Below are positions 18,162 through 26,302 of a stretch of 59,311 bases of DNA, in pieces. The notes under the pieces were generated by a model that did not search any database, was not told the origin of the DNA, and saw only the letters and a list, made by a program, of their open reading frames with translations. The DNA comes from JBAZCI01 sp041671025 (GTDB lineage Bacteria; Patescibacteriota; Patescibacteriia; UBA10025). Every line of letters begins with the position of its first letter. Position 1 is the stretch's first letter. Position numbers and translations under genes: made by a program. The DNA is taken from NCBI GenBank assembly GCA_041671025.1, contig JBAZCI010000003.1:1-59311 (forward strand), given 5' to 3'.

Positions 18162-19478
18162 ATGATTGATATCAAAGATATTGCCGCGGAAAAATTGCAA
18201 AACGTAGTTTTTTCAAAAGACGTTTTTGCCGAAGGATATGGTCTGGTATGTTTCCCTACGCAAAAAGCAAAACAATTTGCGGAAGCGATTGTCAAAGCTC
18301 TCTCACTTGACCGGGTGAGCGGACTCAATGAGTTAGAGGAGAAATACTTTGTACTCGTCTCTCAGCTCCGATTTTCAGCGCTTGATTGGTATCCTGAACG
18401 CGACATCGAATCCTTTTGTGAACGCTGTATATATGATGCCCTGGCGATGGAAGAGTTTGATATCCAATCACGGATAAAGGCGAAGCTTCTTGTTACTCCT
18501 TTTTTGCTTTCTGAACGGGACGCGTTCAAGAAAAAACTACGGGAGGCAATGACAAGAAACAACCAAACAGTCCCATCAGCCCCGATCCAAGTCGCGGGCA
18601 AAACGCTACAGAGCACTATCCAGAATTGGTTTAGAGATTATTTTGACAAAGCCGGCACAGAATATGTCGATACGGTACAGCAGGCACAATATTTCTTTTC
18701 TAGCCCTAATTTTGGCAAGCTGGGCGAAACGGAGAAAAATAAACTCAAAGATCTTTTTCGCTTGTACGAATGGCTGAAATTATCGTCGACAACGCTTGAA
18801 GGAGTTGAAGAAAGCATCGGATATATCAACGATGAGGGGGACTTGATTGATTTTCAACAGGGCGTTTCTGTCCGTATGCCCATGGGTGCTTCAAAAACGG
18901 TCAGCCGGGAATTTGAAATACGTCCTTCACGAGTAGTGCAAAGCGCCAATGAAAATTCAGTGCCCGCTGTGACTCCCGAAGATTTGGTGAAGAAGGCAAA
19001 GGGCGTGCTTCTTGATGCGTACTCAACGGAACAGGATCTCAAAAAGAAATTTGGAGACGATCCTGTCAAAATCAAACGGGAGCTTGTCGGTGCGCTCAAA
19101 GCTAAAGATGCAAATCGAACTGTTGCATGTCTTCTCGCACTTGCGCGGCTGAAGCGTTTGGAAGATGCATTGAAACAAAGCGAGAGCTGGCGCGCCACGG
19201 TTGCATCATATGCTGTGCGGAAATATGCTGATCAAAATGCCGGCGCGTTTGTTGAAGCCAATCCGACCTCGCCTGAAGCGGTCAGTGAGTTGTTACAGTA
19301 TCTCCTTATCGACCGGCTTGAGTATACCGAAGAAGAGGCGGCGATCGTTGCCATGGAACTCGGTGATATCATGGACGGTGAGTATAATTTGATGGCGTAT
19401 GCGGATGAAGTCGCGGGAATATTTGCATGGGTTGAACATGAGGTGAAGGATGGGAAGTTGGTTATAAAAATGGAATAG
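18162..19478 (+). CDS. Hypothetical protein linked to the VirB6-like gene
   Basis: A 438-residue soluble protein that I do not recognise. It is acidic, mostly helical in appearance, and has no signal peptide or membrane segment. An Arg/Pro-containing middle section (VRMPMGASKTVSREFEIRPS) separates two helical halves, and the C-terminal ~190 residues contain regular short helices (EEAAIVAMELGDIMDGEYNL). ATG 18162 lies 15 bases after the VirB6-like stop. A palindrome begins at the last base of its stop codon and a terminator follows at 19548, so it closes the first secretion-like block. A cytoplasmic accessory role for that block is only an inference from position. Confidence 0.7.
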   Translation: MIDIKDIAAEKLQNVVFSKDVFAEGYGLVCFPTQKAKQFAEAIVKALSLDRVSGLNELEEKYFVLVSQLRFSALDWYPERDIESFCERCIYDALAMEEFDIQSRIKAKLLVTPFLLSERDAFKKKLREAMTRNNQTVPSAPIQVAGKTLQSTIQNWFRDYFDKAGTEYVDTVQQAQYFFSSPNFGKLGETEKNKLKDLFRLYEWLKLSSTTLEGVEESIGYINDEGDLIDFQQGVSVRMPMGASKTVSREFEIRPSRVVQSANENSVPAVTPEDLVKKAKGVLLDAYSTEQDLKKKFGDDPVKIKRELVGALKAKDANRTVACLLALARLKRLEDALKQSESWRATVASYAVRKYADQNAGAFVEANPTSPEAVSELLQYLLIDRLEYTEEEAAIVAMELGDIMDGEYNLMAYADEVAGIFAWVEHEVKDGKLVIKME

Positions 19479-19499
19479 CGCAGGCCTCTGCGCCTGCGC
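19478..19499. repeat. REP-like palindrome directly at a stop codon
   Basis: A 22-base GCGCAGGC...GCCTGCGC palindrome starts on the last base of the TAG stop of the preceding gene. Its arms match those of the palindromes at 5111-5134 and 53691-53714, so it belongs to the same family. Confidence 0.65.
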
Positions 19500-19547
19500 A
19501 AGGTTGTGCGGTAAAGATCGCTTTTCGTGTGTCGCGGTTTTTTAGGG

Positions 19548-19572
19548 CAGAGGTTGCAAACCTCTGTTTTTT
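19548..19572 (+). terminator. Rho-independent terminator
   Basis: CAGAGGTTGCAAACCTCTG forms an eight-pair stem with a tight loop and is followed at once by six T residues (19567-19572). It ends the block of envelope and secretion-like genes before the PU island begins. Confidence 0.8.
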
Positions 19573-19625
19573 GTGTTAACTCAGGTATATACTGGAGATA
19601 TTCGTAATCATTAAGTCATTTTCTT

Positions 19626-21107
19626 ATGTCATCAGCCGTAGCACGTTTCGGACCGTGGCGGATCAAGCCGTCCAGCAAACTGCCCATTTTTTTGCGTTTT
19701 ACAATTAATTCCAGTTTTGCTCCTGAAATTGCCAAGCGGTCAAAGTTCAAGCATTTTTTGCTTAACCGCGTGTATCTGAATCACATGATGTATTGGCCAG
19801 CCAAGGAGTATGATCCGTTTGAAAAAGAAATAGTCGGCCATCTTCGGCGTAATGACGGCTGGCTGGAATCATTTTGCCGACGTGAATTGCGTAAGTCAGA
19901 ACGGCTATACGCGCTTGGACATACGCTGAGAAAAATCGACTGGAGCGCAAAAACAAATGCGTACATGAAGAAAACGCTCGATACACTTTTGGGAATATAT
20001 CGGGATCTGATGTGCCCATGGTATGCGCAATATGCGACCGACCTTTTTTTTGAAGATGCCATTGAGGAGCACCTTGCCCGACACATTCCGGCTGATCATC
20101 CCGATTTTCGAAAAATCGTACTCATTTTTACGGATCCAAAGGAAATGACTGATGTCGCGGAGGAAAAATGGGAGTTGATGAAATTGGCCCGGGTATTGCA
20201 AAAGCGTCGCGCACGATTGCATTCTCTTTCACCCGCCGATCGGGGACTCATAGTAAAACACGTGACACGATACGGGTACATTAATCGCGGGCTTGCGACG
20301 AGCCAGCCGTATACGTATGCGGATATTGTTCAACGTATCAAAGAGGCGTGGCGAACTGAGAAGGGCGTTGATCAGCTCGTACATGACAGCTCACCGAGTA
20401 AATTACGTGCAGAATATGCATGGGCAATGCGGAAAGCCCGGCCGGACGCGGCATTCAAAAAACTCATTCATCAGGCCCGTCTTCACTCATATATGAGAAA
20501 TCGGAGGGTCGAGGCGTTTTTCCTTGGAGATTACGGTGCGAGCTTTATGTATCACGAAATTGCCCGTCGTGCACATTTTCCGGCCAAAGAAATTATGGAT
20601 GTCAGCGTCCCGGAAATGTACGGCGCACTCGAAGGCAAATCACTGCCGACGAAGAAAGATATGAAGCAGAGGCATCATAACTACGCGATGGTAGTAACCA
20701 ATGCTGCAACAAAGCTTATTGTCGATCCCAAGCAGATTGAGGCATTGAAAAAAAAGTATTTTGTCAAAGTAGATTCGGTACGTCAAATCCAGGGCAGAAT
20801 GGCATGTTTGGGCGGCATCATACGGGGTCGTGCGAAAGTGTGTTTGGATAAAAAAGAAATCGGCAAGGTGAAAAAAGGCGATATTTTAGTGGCACAGTTT
20901 ACTACACCGGATTACGTACCGGCGATGGAGCGTGCCGCGGCGATCGTTGCTGACCAGGGCGGCCTTTCCTCTCATGCGGCGATCGTATCCCGTGAATTAG
21001 GCGTGCCTTGCGTTATTGCAACAGAAAACGGCACCCGCATTATTAAAGATAATGACCGCCTGGAGGTTAACGCCAAGACCGGACTTGTAAAAATCCTTTC
21101 CAGATGA
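19626..21107 (+). CDS. PU-1: PEP-utilising-enzyme swivel-domain protein
   Basis: First of eleven paralogues. The last ~100 residues are the swivelling phosphohistidine domain of PEP-utilising enzymes: KGDILVAQFTTPDYVPAM, then SSHAAIVSRELGVPC with presumed phospho-acceptor His450. In PEP synthase, pyruvate phosphate dikinase and rifampicin phosphotransferase this His carries phosphate from an ATP-grasp domain to an acceptor module. Here residues 1-370 are helical and basic, and contain neither ATP-grasp motifs nor the PEP/pyruvate barrel. Two family blocks appear in divergent form: RYGYINRG (~213-220, in the place of the Y-W...N-Y block) and NRRVEAFF...YHEIARRAHF (~290-312). ATG 19626 follows the terminator; a weak TATACT sits at 19588-19593. 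The stop overlaps the next gene by four bases. Swivel assignment is very sure; the substrate is unknown. Confidence 0.85.
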   Translation: MSSAVARFGPWRIKPSSKLPIFLRFTINSSFAPEIAKRSKFKHFLLNRVYLNHMMYWPAKEYDPFEKEIVGHLRRNDGWLESFCRRELRKSERLYALGHTLRKIDWSAKTNAYMKKTLDTLLGIYRDLMCPWYAQYATDLFFEDAIEEHLARHIPADHPDFRKIVLIFTDPKEMTDVAEEKWELMKLARVLQKRRARLHSLSPADRGLIVKHVTRYGYINRGLATSQPYTYADIVQRIKEAWRTEKGVDQLVHDSSPSKLRAEYAWAMRKARPDAAFKKLIHQARLHSYMRNRRVEAFFLGDYGASFMYHEIARRAHFPAKEIMDVSVPEMYGALEGKSLPTKKDMKQRHHNYAMVVTNAATKLIVDPKQIEALKKKYFVKVDSVRQIQGRMACLGGIIRGRAKVCLDKKEIGKVKKGDILVAQFTTPDYVPAMERAAAIVADQGGLSSHAAIVSRELGVPCVIATENGTRIIKDNDRLEVNAKTGLVKILSR

Positions 21108-21712
21108 TTAAAGCAATTTTCTTTGATACCGGCGATGTTATCTATCGCGAGGGTTTCCCCCGAGCGGTGTATCGCATGGAACAACGGCATCGGTATCCTC
21201 GCGGCTCACTGTATCGTTCGTGCCATGATCATCAGTACTGGCGAGATTTTACCTTGGGCAAGATTACCGAACAGAAGTATCTACACTATGTCGCAAAAGA
21301 TTTCAAAAGTGAAACAGGTTTGCGGCTCAATCGCAGAGAGTTCAAGACCGGCATTCGCCGTGATGGCAGGTTGATCCCCGGTATTCGCATGTTGCTCCAT
21401 CAATTGCAGAGGCGGTATATCCTTGGTACTGTTTCAAATCATCCGGCAGAATGGTATTTTTCATTGATTCGACGGTTTAGAATACAGCAGATCTTTACGA
21501 TACACGCAGTTTCAGGTATGGTGCACTATCGCAAACCCGGGATTGAAATTTTTAAATATGCACTTCGACAAGCGGGTGTTCACGCATCAGAAAGCATCTA
21601 TATCGATGACCGACCGGACCGGGTACAAGGGGCAAAAAAGTTGGGCATGCATGTTATAGCTTTTAGGAGTGTCAAACAGCTTAAAAAAGATTTATCGAAA
21701 ATTACACAATAA
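21104..21712 (+). CDS. HAD-superfamily hydrolase (subfamily IA-like)
   Basis: A 202-residue haloacid-dehalogenase-type phosphatase, cytoplasmic. The four motifs are in order: FFDTGDVIY (nucleophile Asp8; the usual second Asp position is Gly, as in YihX-like proteins), TVSNHP (motif II), HYRKPGIEIF (motif III Lys) and YIDDRPDRV (motif IV acidic pair). A helical cap lies between residues ~18 and 95. The substrate is not predictable. The ATG overlaps the PU-1 stop (ATGA), so translation is probably coupled, tying this phosphatase to the PU family. The next gene starts 12 bases downstream. Confidence 0.85.
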   Translation: MIKAIFFDTGDVIYREGFPRAVYRMEQRHRYPRGSLYRSCHDHQYWRDFTLGKITEQKYLHYVAKDFKSETGLRLNRREFKTGIRRDGRLIPGIRMLLHQLQRRYILGTVSNHPAEWYFSLIRRFRIQQIFTIHAVSGMVHYRKPGIEIFKYALRQAGVHASESIYIDDRPDRVQGAKKLGMHVIAFRSVKQLKKDLSKITQ

Positions 21713-21724
21713 TTTCATACGCAT

Positions 21725-22768
21725 ATGAATCGTCGTGAACAAGGGATGCGCGTAGAAAGTTCACAAGAAGGAGAGCGAAAGCCGCGCCTTGAGATTATGA
21801 TTACCCGGCATGCGAACCGGACACCTACAGGAGAGCTGACTCCAGAAGGTGTGCAGGCGATGCAGGATAAAGGCCGGTCATTAGCTGAAACCGCGGAAAT
21901 CGTTAAGGGACGCTCAAGTCGTGAAAAAACAGACCGGGCGTTCAAAACCGTTGACAGTATGAGCAGAGAAAGTGGAACTGCCTCCCCCTTAACGGGCGAA
22001 CACTACTCTGCTCGGCGTCGGGAAGGGTTATTTTATGATGTCGCGGGTCCACTTAAGAGCCATGTTGATGCCCAGACCGCAATCATTGATGCGGCAGTCA
22101 AAAAAGATCACCCCGACTATGACCCGGCCGATAAAAAATGGGCAAAGATTCGGGAGACCTACCAACCGGTGGGCATGGAAAATATGGTTAATGACCCTGA
22201 AATTATGCATATTCTGGCAATGGGTATGGCGAGCAATGTACAGCAGGCGGAGAAAACCGGCGCAGAATACATACGTAAGCGTACTGGCGCAGTGGATGCA
22301 CAACGTGACTCAGCACGTCCAATCGAAAAAGACATCGTTATGCCGATCGGCACTCATGCCGGTTTTTCAGAAGCATTTATCAAGAAAACATTAATACGCA
22401 CAACGGCGGATGGCGAACGGCGCGGTTTTGACGCCACGATTGATGATGACGGAAACGCACACATGGAAAAGGCTGTGGGTGGCATTTTTGCACCCACTGA
22501 ATCGATTCGTTTCGGGCATGAGGTAGGCGAATCCGCACCCGATCGGATGCCGGTAACATTTGAAAACAATCGTTTTGAAGGAGAAGGGACATTTATCGAT
22601 AATCAGGCCGTAGCTAAGCTCGCGGAGCAATATCGAACATACCGTGATCTGCTTGACCGGTGGAACAGAAAGGAAGTATCCGAACAAGATTTTGAAAAGG
22701 AATTAGGTGCGCTCATGCAGGAATACGCAGAGTGGGAGGACAACAAGTCTGCTGATATCGCCTCGTAA
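21725..22768 (+). CDS. Histidine phosphatase superfamily protein
   Basis: A 347-residue member of the histidine phosphatase (phosphoglycerate mutase-like) clan. ITRHANRTPTGELTPEG carries the RH core whose His becomes phosphorylated; the common RHG is RHA here. IGTHAGFSEAFI supplies the second catalytic His. The insert between them (~60-200) is longer than in small family members such as SixA and is mostly polar. SixA-type members remove phosphate from phosphohistidine, which makes this gene's place between PU-1 and PU-2 suggestive, but other members act on sugars or nucleotides. It lies 12 bases after the HAD gene. Family identity is good; substrate unknown. Confidence 0.8.
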   Translation: MNRREQGMRVESSQEGERKPRLEIMITRHANRTPTGELTPEGVQAMQDKGRSLAETAEIVKGRSSREKTDRAFKTVDSMSRESGTASPLTGEHYSARRREGLFYDVAGPLKSHVDAQTAIIDAAVKKDHPDYDPADKKWAKIRETYQPVGMENMVNDPEIMHILAMGMASNVQQAEKTGAEYIRKRTGAVDAQRDSARPIEKDIVMPIGTHAGFSEAFIKKTLIRTTADGERRGFDATIDDDGNAHMEKAVGGIFAPTESIRFGHEVGESAPDRMPVTFENNRFEGEGTFIDNQAVAKLAEQYRTYRDLLDRWNRKEVSEQDFEKELGALMQEYAEWEDNKSADIAS

Positions 22769-22789
22769 GAGCGTTTGTATAGATCAAGC

Positions 22790-24190
22790 ATGAAATACCA
22801 TTTTATTCATGAACGCAGTCAATGCTCAATTCTTGCCGTGCAGGACGTAGCCGAAGTATGGTCGTCTACAATTGCCAGAGTGGTGGGTAAGCCCGAAACC
22901 CCTCTGTATTTCTTCTATACCAAAGATCGCGTCCATATCATAAGCGGTGAAAGTCGTTATCAACAGATTGCACTTGCTGTATGGAAACGTGTACAGCGGG
23001 ATCGAACATTCGCGTTGCGTATCAGTCGGGAGTTTAACCGGCGCGCGGTTGTGCTGAGTCGTTTATCTAGACGTATGTATTCCTTGCCCTTACGCCATGC
23101 TTCGAATGATGAGCTGGTTACTTTGCGAAAACAAGTGCATGCGGCGTATCTTTCAACGGCTCCCTACGGGGAACCGTTGCCCTATTTCATCAAAGAACAT
23201 TTGGATAGTGCGCTAAACGAAATTCGAATGGATACAGGGATGTCAGCTGGTGAATATCAAGCAGTATTGGCGCCTGTATATGAATCATTTGTAGAACGCG
23301 AGTCACGGGAACTTCATGCACTCGCTTCGCTGCAACCCGGAGCAATGCGGGAAATCGCATTGGATAGGCATGCGGAAAAATATGCATTGATGCATTTTGA
23401 TTATGAGGGGCCGGTAAGGGACACGTCATATTTTCGTACACGTCTTAGCAGCATGCGGAGAAGAAAAGAACTACAGCGGAAGGACGCAATTCAACAAAAG
23501 CAAAAAGAAATTTTTACAAAATACCGTTTAAAAAATACACAACGGTATCTCTTTTCGCTTCTTCAGATAGGGTATACATTGATGGATGTAAAGAAGGAAA
23601 TACAAACCCAGGCGCATTATGCTTTGTCCTTGGTCTATGCAGAAATTGCCCGGCGCATCGGTATCACTCACAAACAGATCAATCTTTTTTTATGGGAAGA
23701 GATTGAGGCGGTACTTCTCGGACGGAGAGCCATTACCCGTACACGTATCCGATCGAGAAGCACATTTTGCGGTTTTGTATTTATCAATGGAAGAGGTACG
23801 CAGATAGTTCAGCGGGATGCACGAAGAATATATGCTGCTTATCTCCGTGAACGGCTGAAAAGCGTAAGCAAGACTGAACTCCATGGAATGCCGGCGTACT
23901 ATGGGAAGTTGGTCGGGAGTGTGTGGAACGTCAGCAAACTGCCTGCGCGCTTACCCAAGAAGCACGGAAACATTTTGGTAGTGAGTAAGACTACGCCTGA
24001 TTTTATTCCTGCCATTAAGAGCGTTCGGGCTATCGTGACGGATGAAGGCGGCGTCACATCTCATGCGGCCATTGTATCCCGTGAGTTAGGTATTCCGTGC
24101 ATTGTGGGCACAAAAATCGCTACAAAGGTTTTTAAAAATGGCGATCGAGTAGAGGTAGACGCTAACAGAGGTATTGTGAGAAAGATTTAG
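22790..24190 (+). CDS. PU-2: PEP-utilising-enzyme swivel-domain protein
   Basis: 466 residues from ATG 22790; a TTG at 22775 would add five residues without support. The C-terminal swivel domain is intact: TSHAAIVSRELGIPC with His425, then GTKIATKVFKNGDRVEVD. The first swivel strand is shortened (KKHGNILVVSKTTPDFIPAI, with GNI for the usual GDI). The central module has EKYALMHFDYEGP (~195-207) for the Y-W...N-Y block and LMDVKKEI...YAEIARRIGI (~263-290) for the D-R-K...E-I block. No membrane segment is seen. It follows the histidine phosphatase by 21 bases; the RAYT gene starts two bases after its stop. Confidence 0.85.
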   Translation: MKYHFIHERSQCSILAVQDVAEVWSSTIARVVGKPETPLYFFYTKDRVHIISGESRYQQIALAVWKRVQRDRTFALRISREFNRRAVVLSRLSRRMYSLPLRHASNDELVTLRKQVHAAYLSTAPYGEPLPYFIKEHLDSALNEIRMDTGMSAGEYQAVLAPVYESFVERESRELHALASLQPGAMREIALDRHAEKYALMHFDYEGPVRDTSYFRTRLSSMRRRKELQRKDAIQQKQKEIFTKYRLKNTQRYLFSLLQIGYTLMDVKKEIQTQAHYALSLVYAEIARRIGITHKQINLFLWEEIEAVLLGRRAITRTRIRSRSTFCGFVFINGRGTQIVQRDARRIYAAYLRERLKSVSKTELHGMPAYYGKLVGSVWNVSKLPARLPKKHGNILVVSKTTPDFIPAIKSVRAIVTDEGGVTSHAAIVSRELGIPCIVGTKIATKVFKNGDRVEVDANRGIVRKI

Positions 24191-24191
24191 G

Positions 24192-24779
24192 ATGCGGTGG
24201 AGTATGACAATGCCACGTTTCCACGATGAGAATTACGGCCATTTTATAACGACCAAGACATTCAGAAACAAAAGACTCTTTCATGACCCGCGGTGCTGTG
24301 AAATTCTACTCGAGGATATTAAGTTTTACAGGAAAAAATTGGGTTTTAAGCTTGTGGGATATGTCATTATGCCAGACCATATCCATCTTATCGTATGGTG
24401 GGATGTGGGGAAGCATCCTGAATTAACCGTTTCGAAAATTATGCGGAGTATCAAGAGCTATTCGGGGAATGCAATCGCTCGCTATCTCCATCCGGGTAGA
24501 CGAGGTCCCTTGACCTCGTCAGTCAAAAGGTCGGGTCAAGGGACCCGACCTACCCCTAAAGAATATCCGCATCGCAAAATGTCGGAACAAAAATACAACA
24601 TCTGGCAGCCCTCCTTCTACGATTTCAATATTTATTCTGATAAAAAATTGGAAGAAAAAATTAACTACATACATTGGAATCCTGTCCGTGCAGGCTTATG
24701 CAAAGATCCCGAAGATTGGCCCTGGTCAAGCTTTTGTGAATTTGTTAAAACAGGGTATGATAAAAAGATTGGTGAGTAA
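24192..24779 (+). CDS. REP-associated tyrosine transposase (RAYT, IS200/Y1-type) with in-frame palindromes
   Basis: A 195-residue single-strand DNA transposase-like protein of the TnpA-REP group, thought to act on REP palindromes. VIMPDHIHLIVWW gives the HUH metal-binding pair. FYDFNIYSDKKLEEKINYIH contains the likely nucleophile Tyr region and leads into the typical NPVRAGLCKDPEDWPWSS ending. Between them, residues ~100-122 (PGRRGPLTSSVKRSGQGTRP and neighbours) are encoded by two adjacent 22-base palindromes and break the family pattern, as if a REP-like pair had inserted in frame. Start could be ATG 24192, 24204 or 24210. It lies between PU-2 and PU-3 in the same direction with almost no spacing. 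Whether it is active with the insert is unknown. Confidence 0.88.
   Translation: MRWSMTMPRFHDENYGHFITTKTFRNKRLFHDPRCCEILLEDIKFYRKKLGFKLVGYVIMPDHIHLIVWWDVGKHPELTVSKIMRSIKSYSGNAIARYLHPGRRGPLTSSVKRSGQGTRPTPKEYPHRKMSEQKYNIWQPSFYDFNIYSDKKLEEKINYIHWNPVRAGLCKDPEDWPWSSFCEFVKTGYDKKIGE
24499..24550. repeat. Pair of REP-like palindromes inside the RAYT gene
   Basis: Two 22-base palindromes lie nine bases before and after a short spacer: 24499-24520 has arms GACGAGGTC/GACCTCGTC, and 24529-24550 has arms GGTCGGGTC/GACCCGACC. They are flanked by GGTA and TACC, so the pair as a whole is also close to symmetric. The reading frame runs through both without a stop. Confidence 0.8.
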
Positions 24780-24791
24780 TATCCCATAACG

Positions 24792-26297
24792 ATGAAAAAC
24801 ATACAGTCAATTGAACGCCGCATTTTCGGCCGGACGAAACGCTGGGTCATCCAGGGCGGGATCCTCACGCCATTCGCAACAATTATTCCCGCGCAAGCGG
24901 TTACATATGAGTTGAAAAAAATATTACCGGCTTTTGCTGCGTCGAAAGTTATCGTTGTGTGCGAAAAAAATGGCGATCGTGCATACTGGGCGTTTGATGA
25001 GGATGAGTTTACACAATTAGGTCGAAAATGCTTAGCTCATCCGAGAGTTATTAAAGATGGATATCGCAGATGGAAGAGTGACGCACGGAAATTTTACGAC
25101 TGTATTCATGGGTTAGAAAAAAACGGCATTCGAAATATTGAAAAAGACTTTACCCGTTTTTATCGCCTTTATCTTCGTGAATACAGCTTACCGTTGATGA
25201 CTGAGTATATTTCTCTCGCAGGAGACGAATGTATTCGGGCACTCTTTGTAAAGTATGGCTGGTCTCAAAAGCTTGAGGAAGATATTGTGGCGTTCACCCG
25301 GCCGCCCCGGAGAGGATTTTTGCAAGAAGTTGACTTGATAGTCAGTCGTGTCGCATTCCGTTTGGGCAAGAAGAAGCTGCCTCCAACATTTGCGTCATTT
25401 GCCAGACAGTATCCAATTGAGGCTAAGGAGCTTATAACGCTTCAGCGCAAGTATTTCTGGATTCATTTTAATTATCGCGACACGGTTCCGCTTACTTCGG
25501 AATTTTTTTACCGCAGTTTGAAACAACTTGTTACGCAATCACCCGAACAGCTTAGCGAGCGCCTCAACAAATTGAATCGGTATCCTCAATTGTACGCTCA
25601 GGATATTCAACGGACACGGCGTACAACACGCCTCACCGGTAGAGAACAGGGTCAGTTACAGTTGATCGGCTTTTCGGCACATTGGCAGGACCAGCGAAAG
25701 GCTGCGAATCTCGTAGCAAATTATTGGTGTAACCATTTTTTGTCTTTGGTCGCAAAAAAATCGAAGGTGAGTCTGATGGATATGAAGCATCTGATCACTC
25801 CGGAATTATTTGCGTATGTTAAGGGTACACCCATTCCGAAAAGTGAATTACATAAACGCATACCCGGTTCTTTTTATGCAGTCTTTTCAAAGGGAGATGA
25901 ATATATTTTTTCGGGGGTCGCGTATAAAAAAATGTGGAAAAAAATATACGAGCACAACCACCCGGGTGAAATAAAAGAACTCAAGGGTATCGGGGCTTCA
26001 CCGGGTCGATACCGCGGTATTGTTCGGCGAATCGAAAACCCAATCCGGGACGGCAAGCGATTACGGCAGGGAGACATTCTCCTCACGTATATGACTCGTC
26101 CTGATTTTGTGCCGTTAATGAAATACGCCGGCGCCATCGTGACGGACGAAGGCGGCCTGACTTCGCACGCGGCAATACTGGCGCGCGAAATGGGAATTCC
26201 GTGTGTCGTTGGTACTCGTTTTGCGATGCGGACGTTTACGGATGGTGATCAGGTTGAGGTTGACGCTACAGACGGAGTAGTGAGAAGATTAAGTTGA
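24792..26297 (+). CDS. PU-3: PEP-utilising-enzyme swivel-domain protein
   Basis: 501 residues from ATG 24792. Swivel domain: GDILLTYMTRPDFVPLMKYA, then TSHAAILAREMGIPC with His459 and a closing GDQVEVDATDGVVRRLS. The central module has a clear RKYFWIHFNYRD (~218-229) and HWQDQRKA (~296-303). After the second block the usual E-I-A-R-R helix is changed (LSLVAKKSKVSLMDMKHLI). The N-terminal ~140 residues have no motif I know. The gene follows the RAYT gene by 12 bases with a poor ribosome-binding site, and its stop lies five bases before the chosen PU-4 start. Confidence 0.87.
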   Translation: MKNIQSIERRIFGRTKRWVIQGGILTPFATIIPAQAVTYELKKILPAFAASKVIVVCEKNGDRAYWAFDEDEFTQLGRKCLAHPRVIKDGYRRWKSDARKFYDCIHGLEKNGIRNIEKDFTRFYRLYLREYSLPLMTEYISLAGDECIRALFVKYGWSQKLEEDIVAFTRPPRRGFLQEVDLIVSRVAFRLGKKKLPPTFASFARQYPIEAKELITLQRKYFWIHFNYRDTVPLTSEFFYRSLKQLVTQSPEQLSERLNKLNRYPQLYAQDIQRTRRTTRLTGREQGQLQLIGFSAHWQDQRKAANLVANYWCNHFLSLVAKKSKVSLMDMKHLITPELFAYVKGTPIPKSELHKRIPGSFYAVFSKGDEYIFSGVAYKKMWKKIYEHNHPGEIKELKGIGASPGRYRGIVRRIENPIRDGKRLRQGDILLTYMTRPDFVPLMKYAGAIVTDEGGLTSHAAILAREMGIPCVVGTRFAMRTFTDGDQVEVDATDGVVRRLS

Positions 26298-26302
26298 AAT
26301 AT

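Noticed and set aside
22775..22789. TTG start for PU-2 (and similar upstream TTG starts for PU-4 and PU-5)
   Set aside because: ATG starts a few codons downstream avoid overlap with the preceding genes and keep normal spacing.
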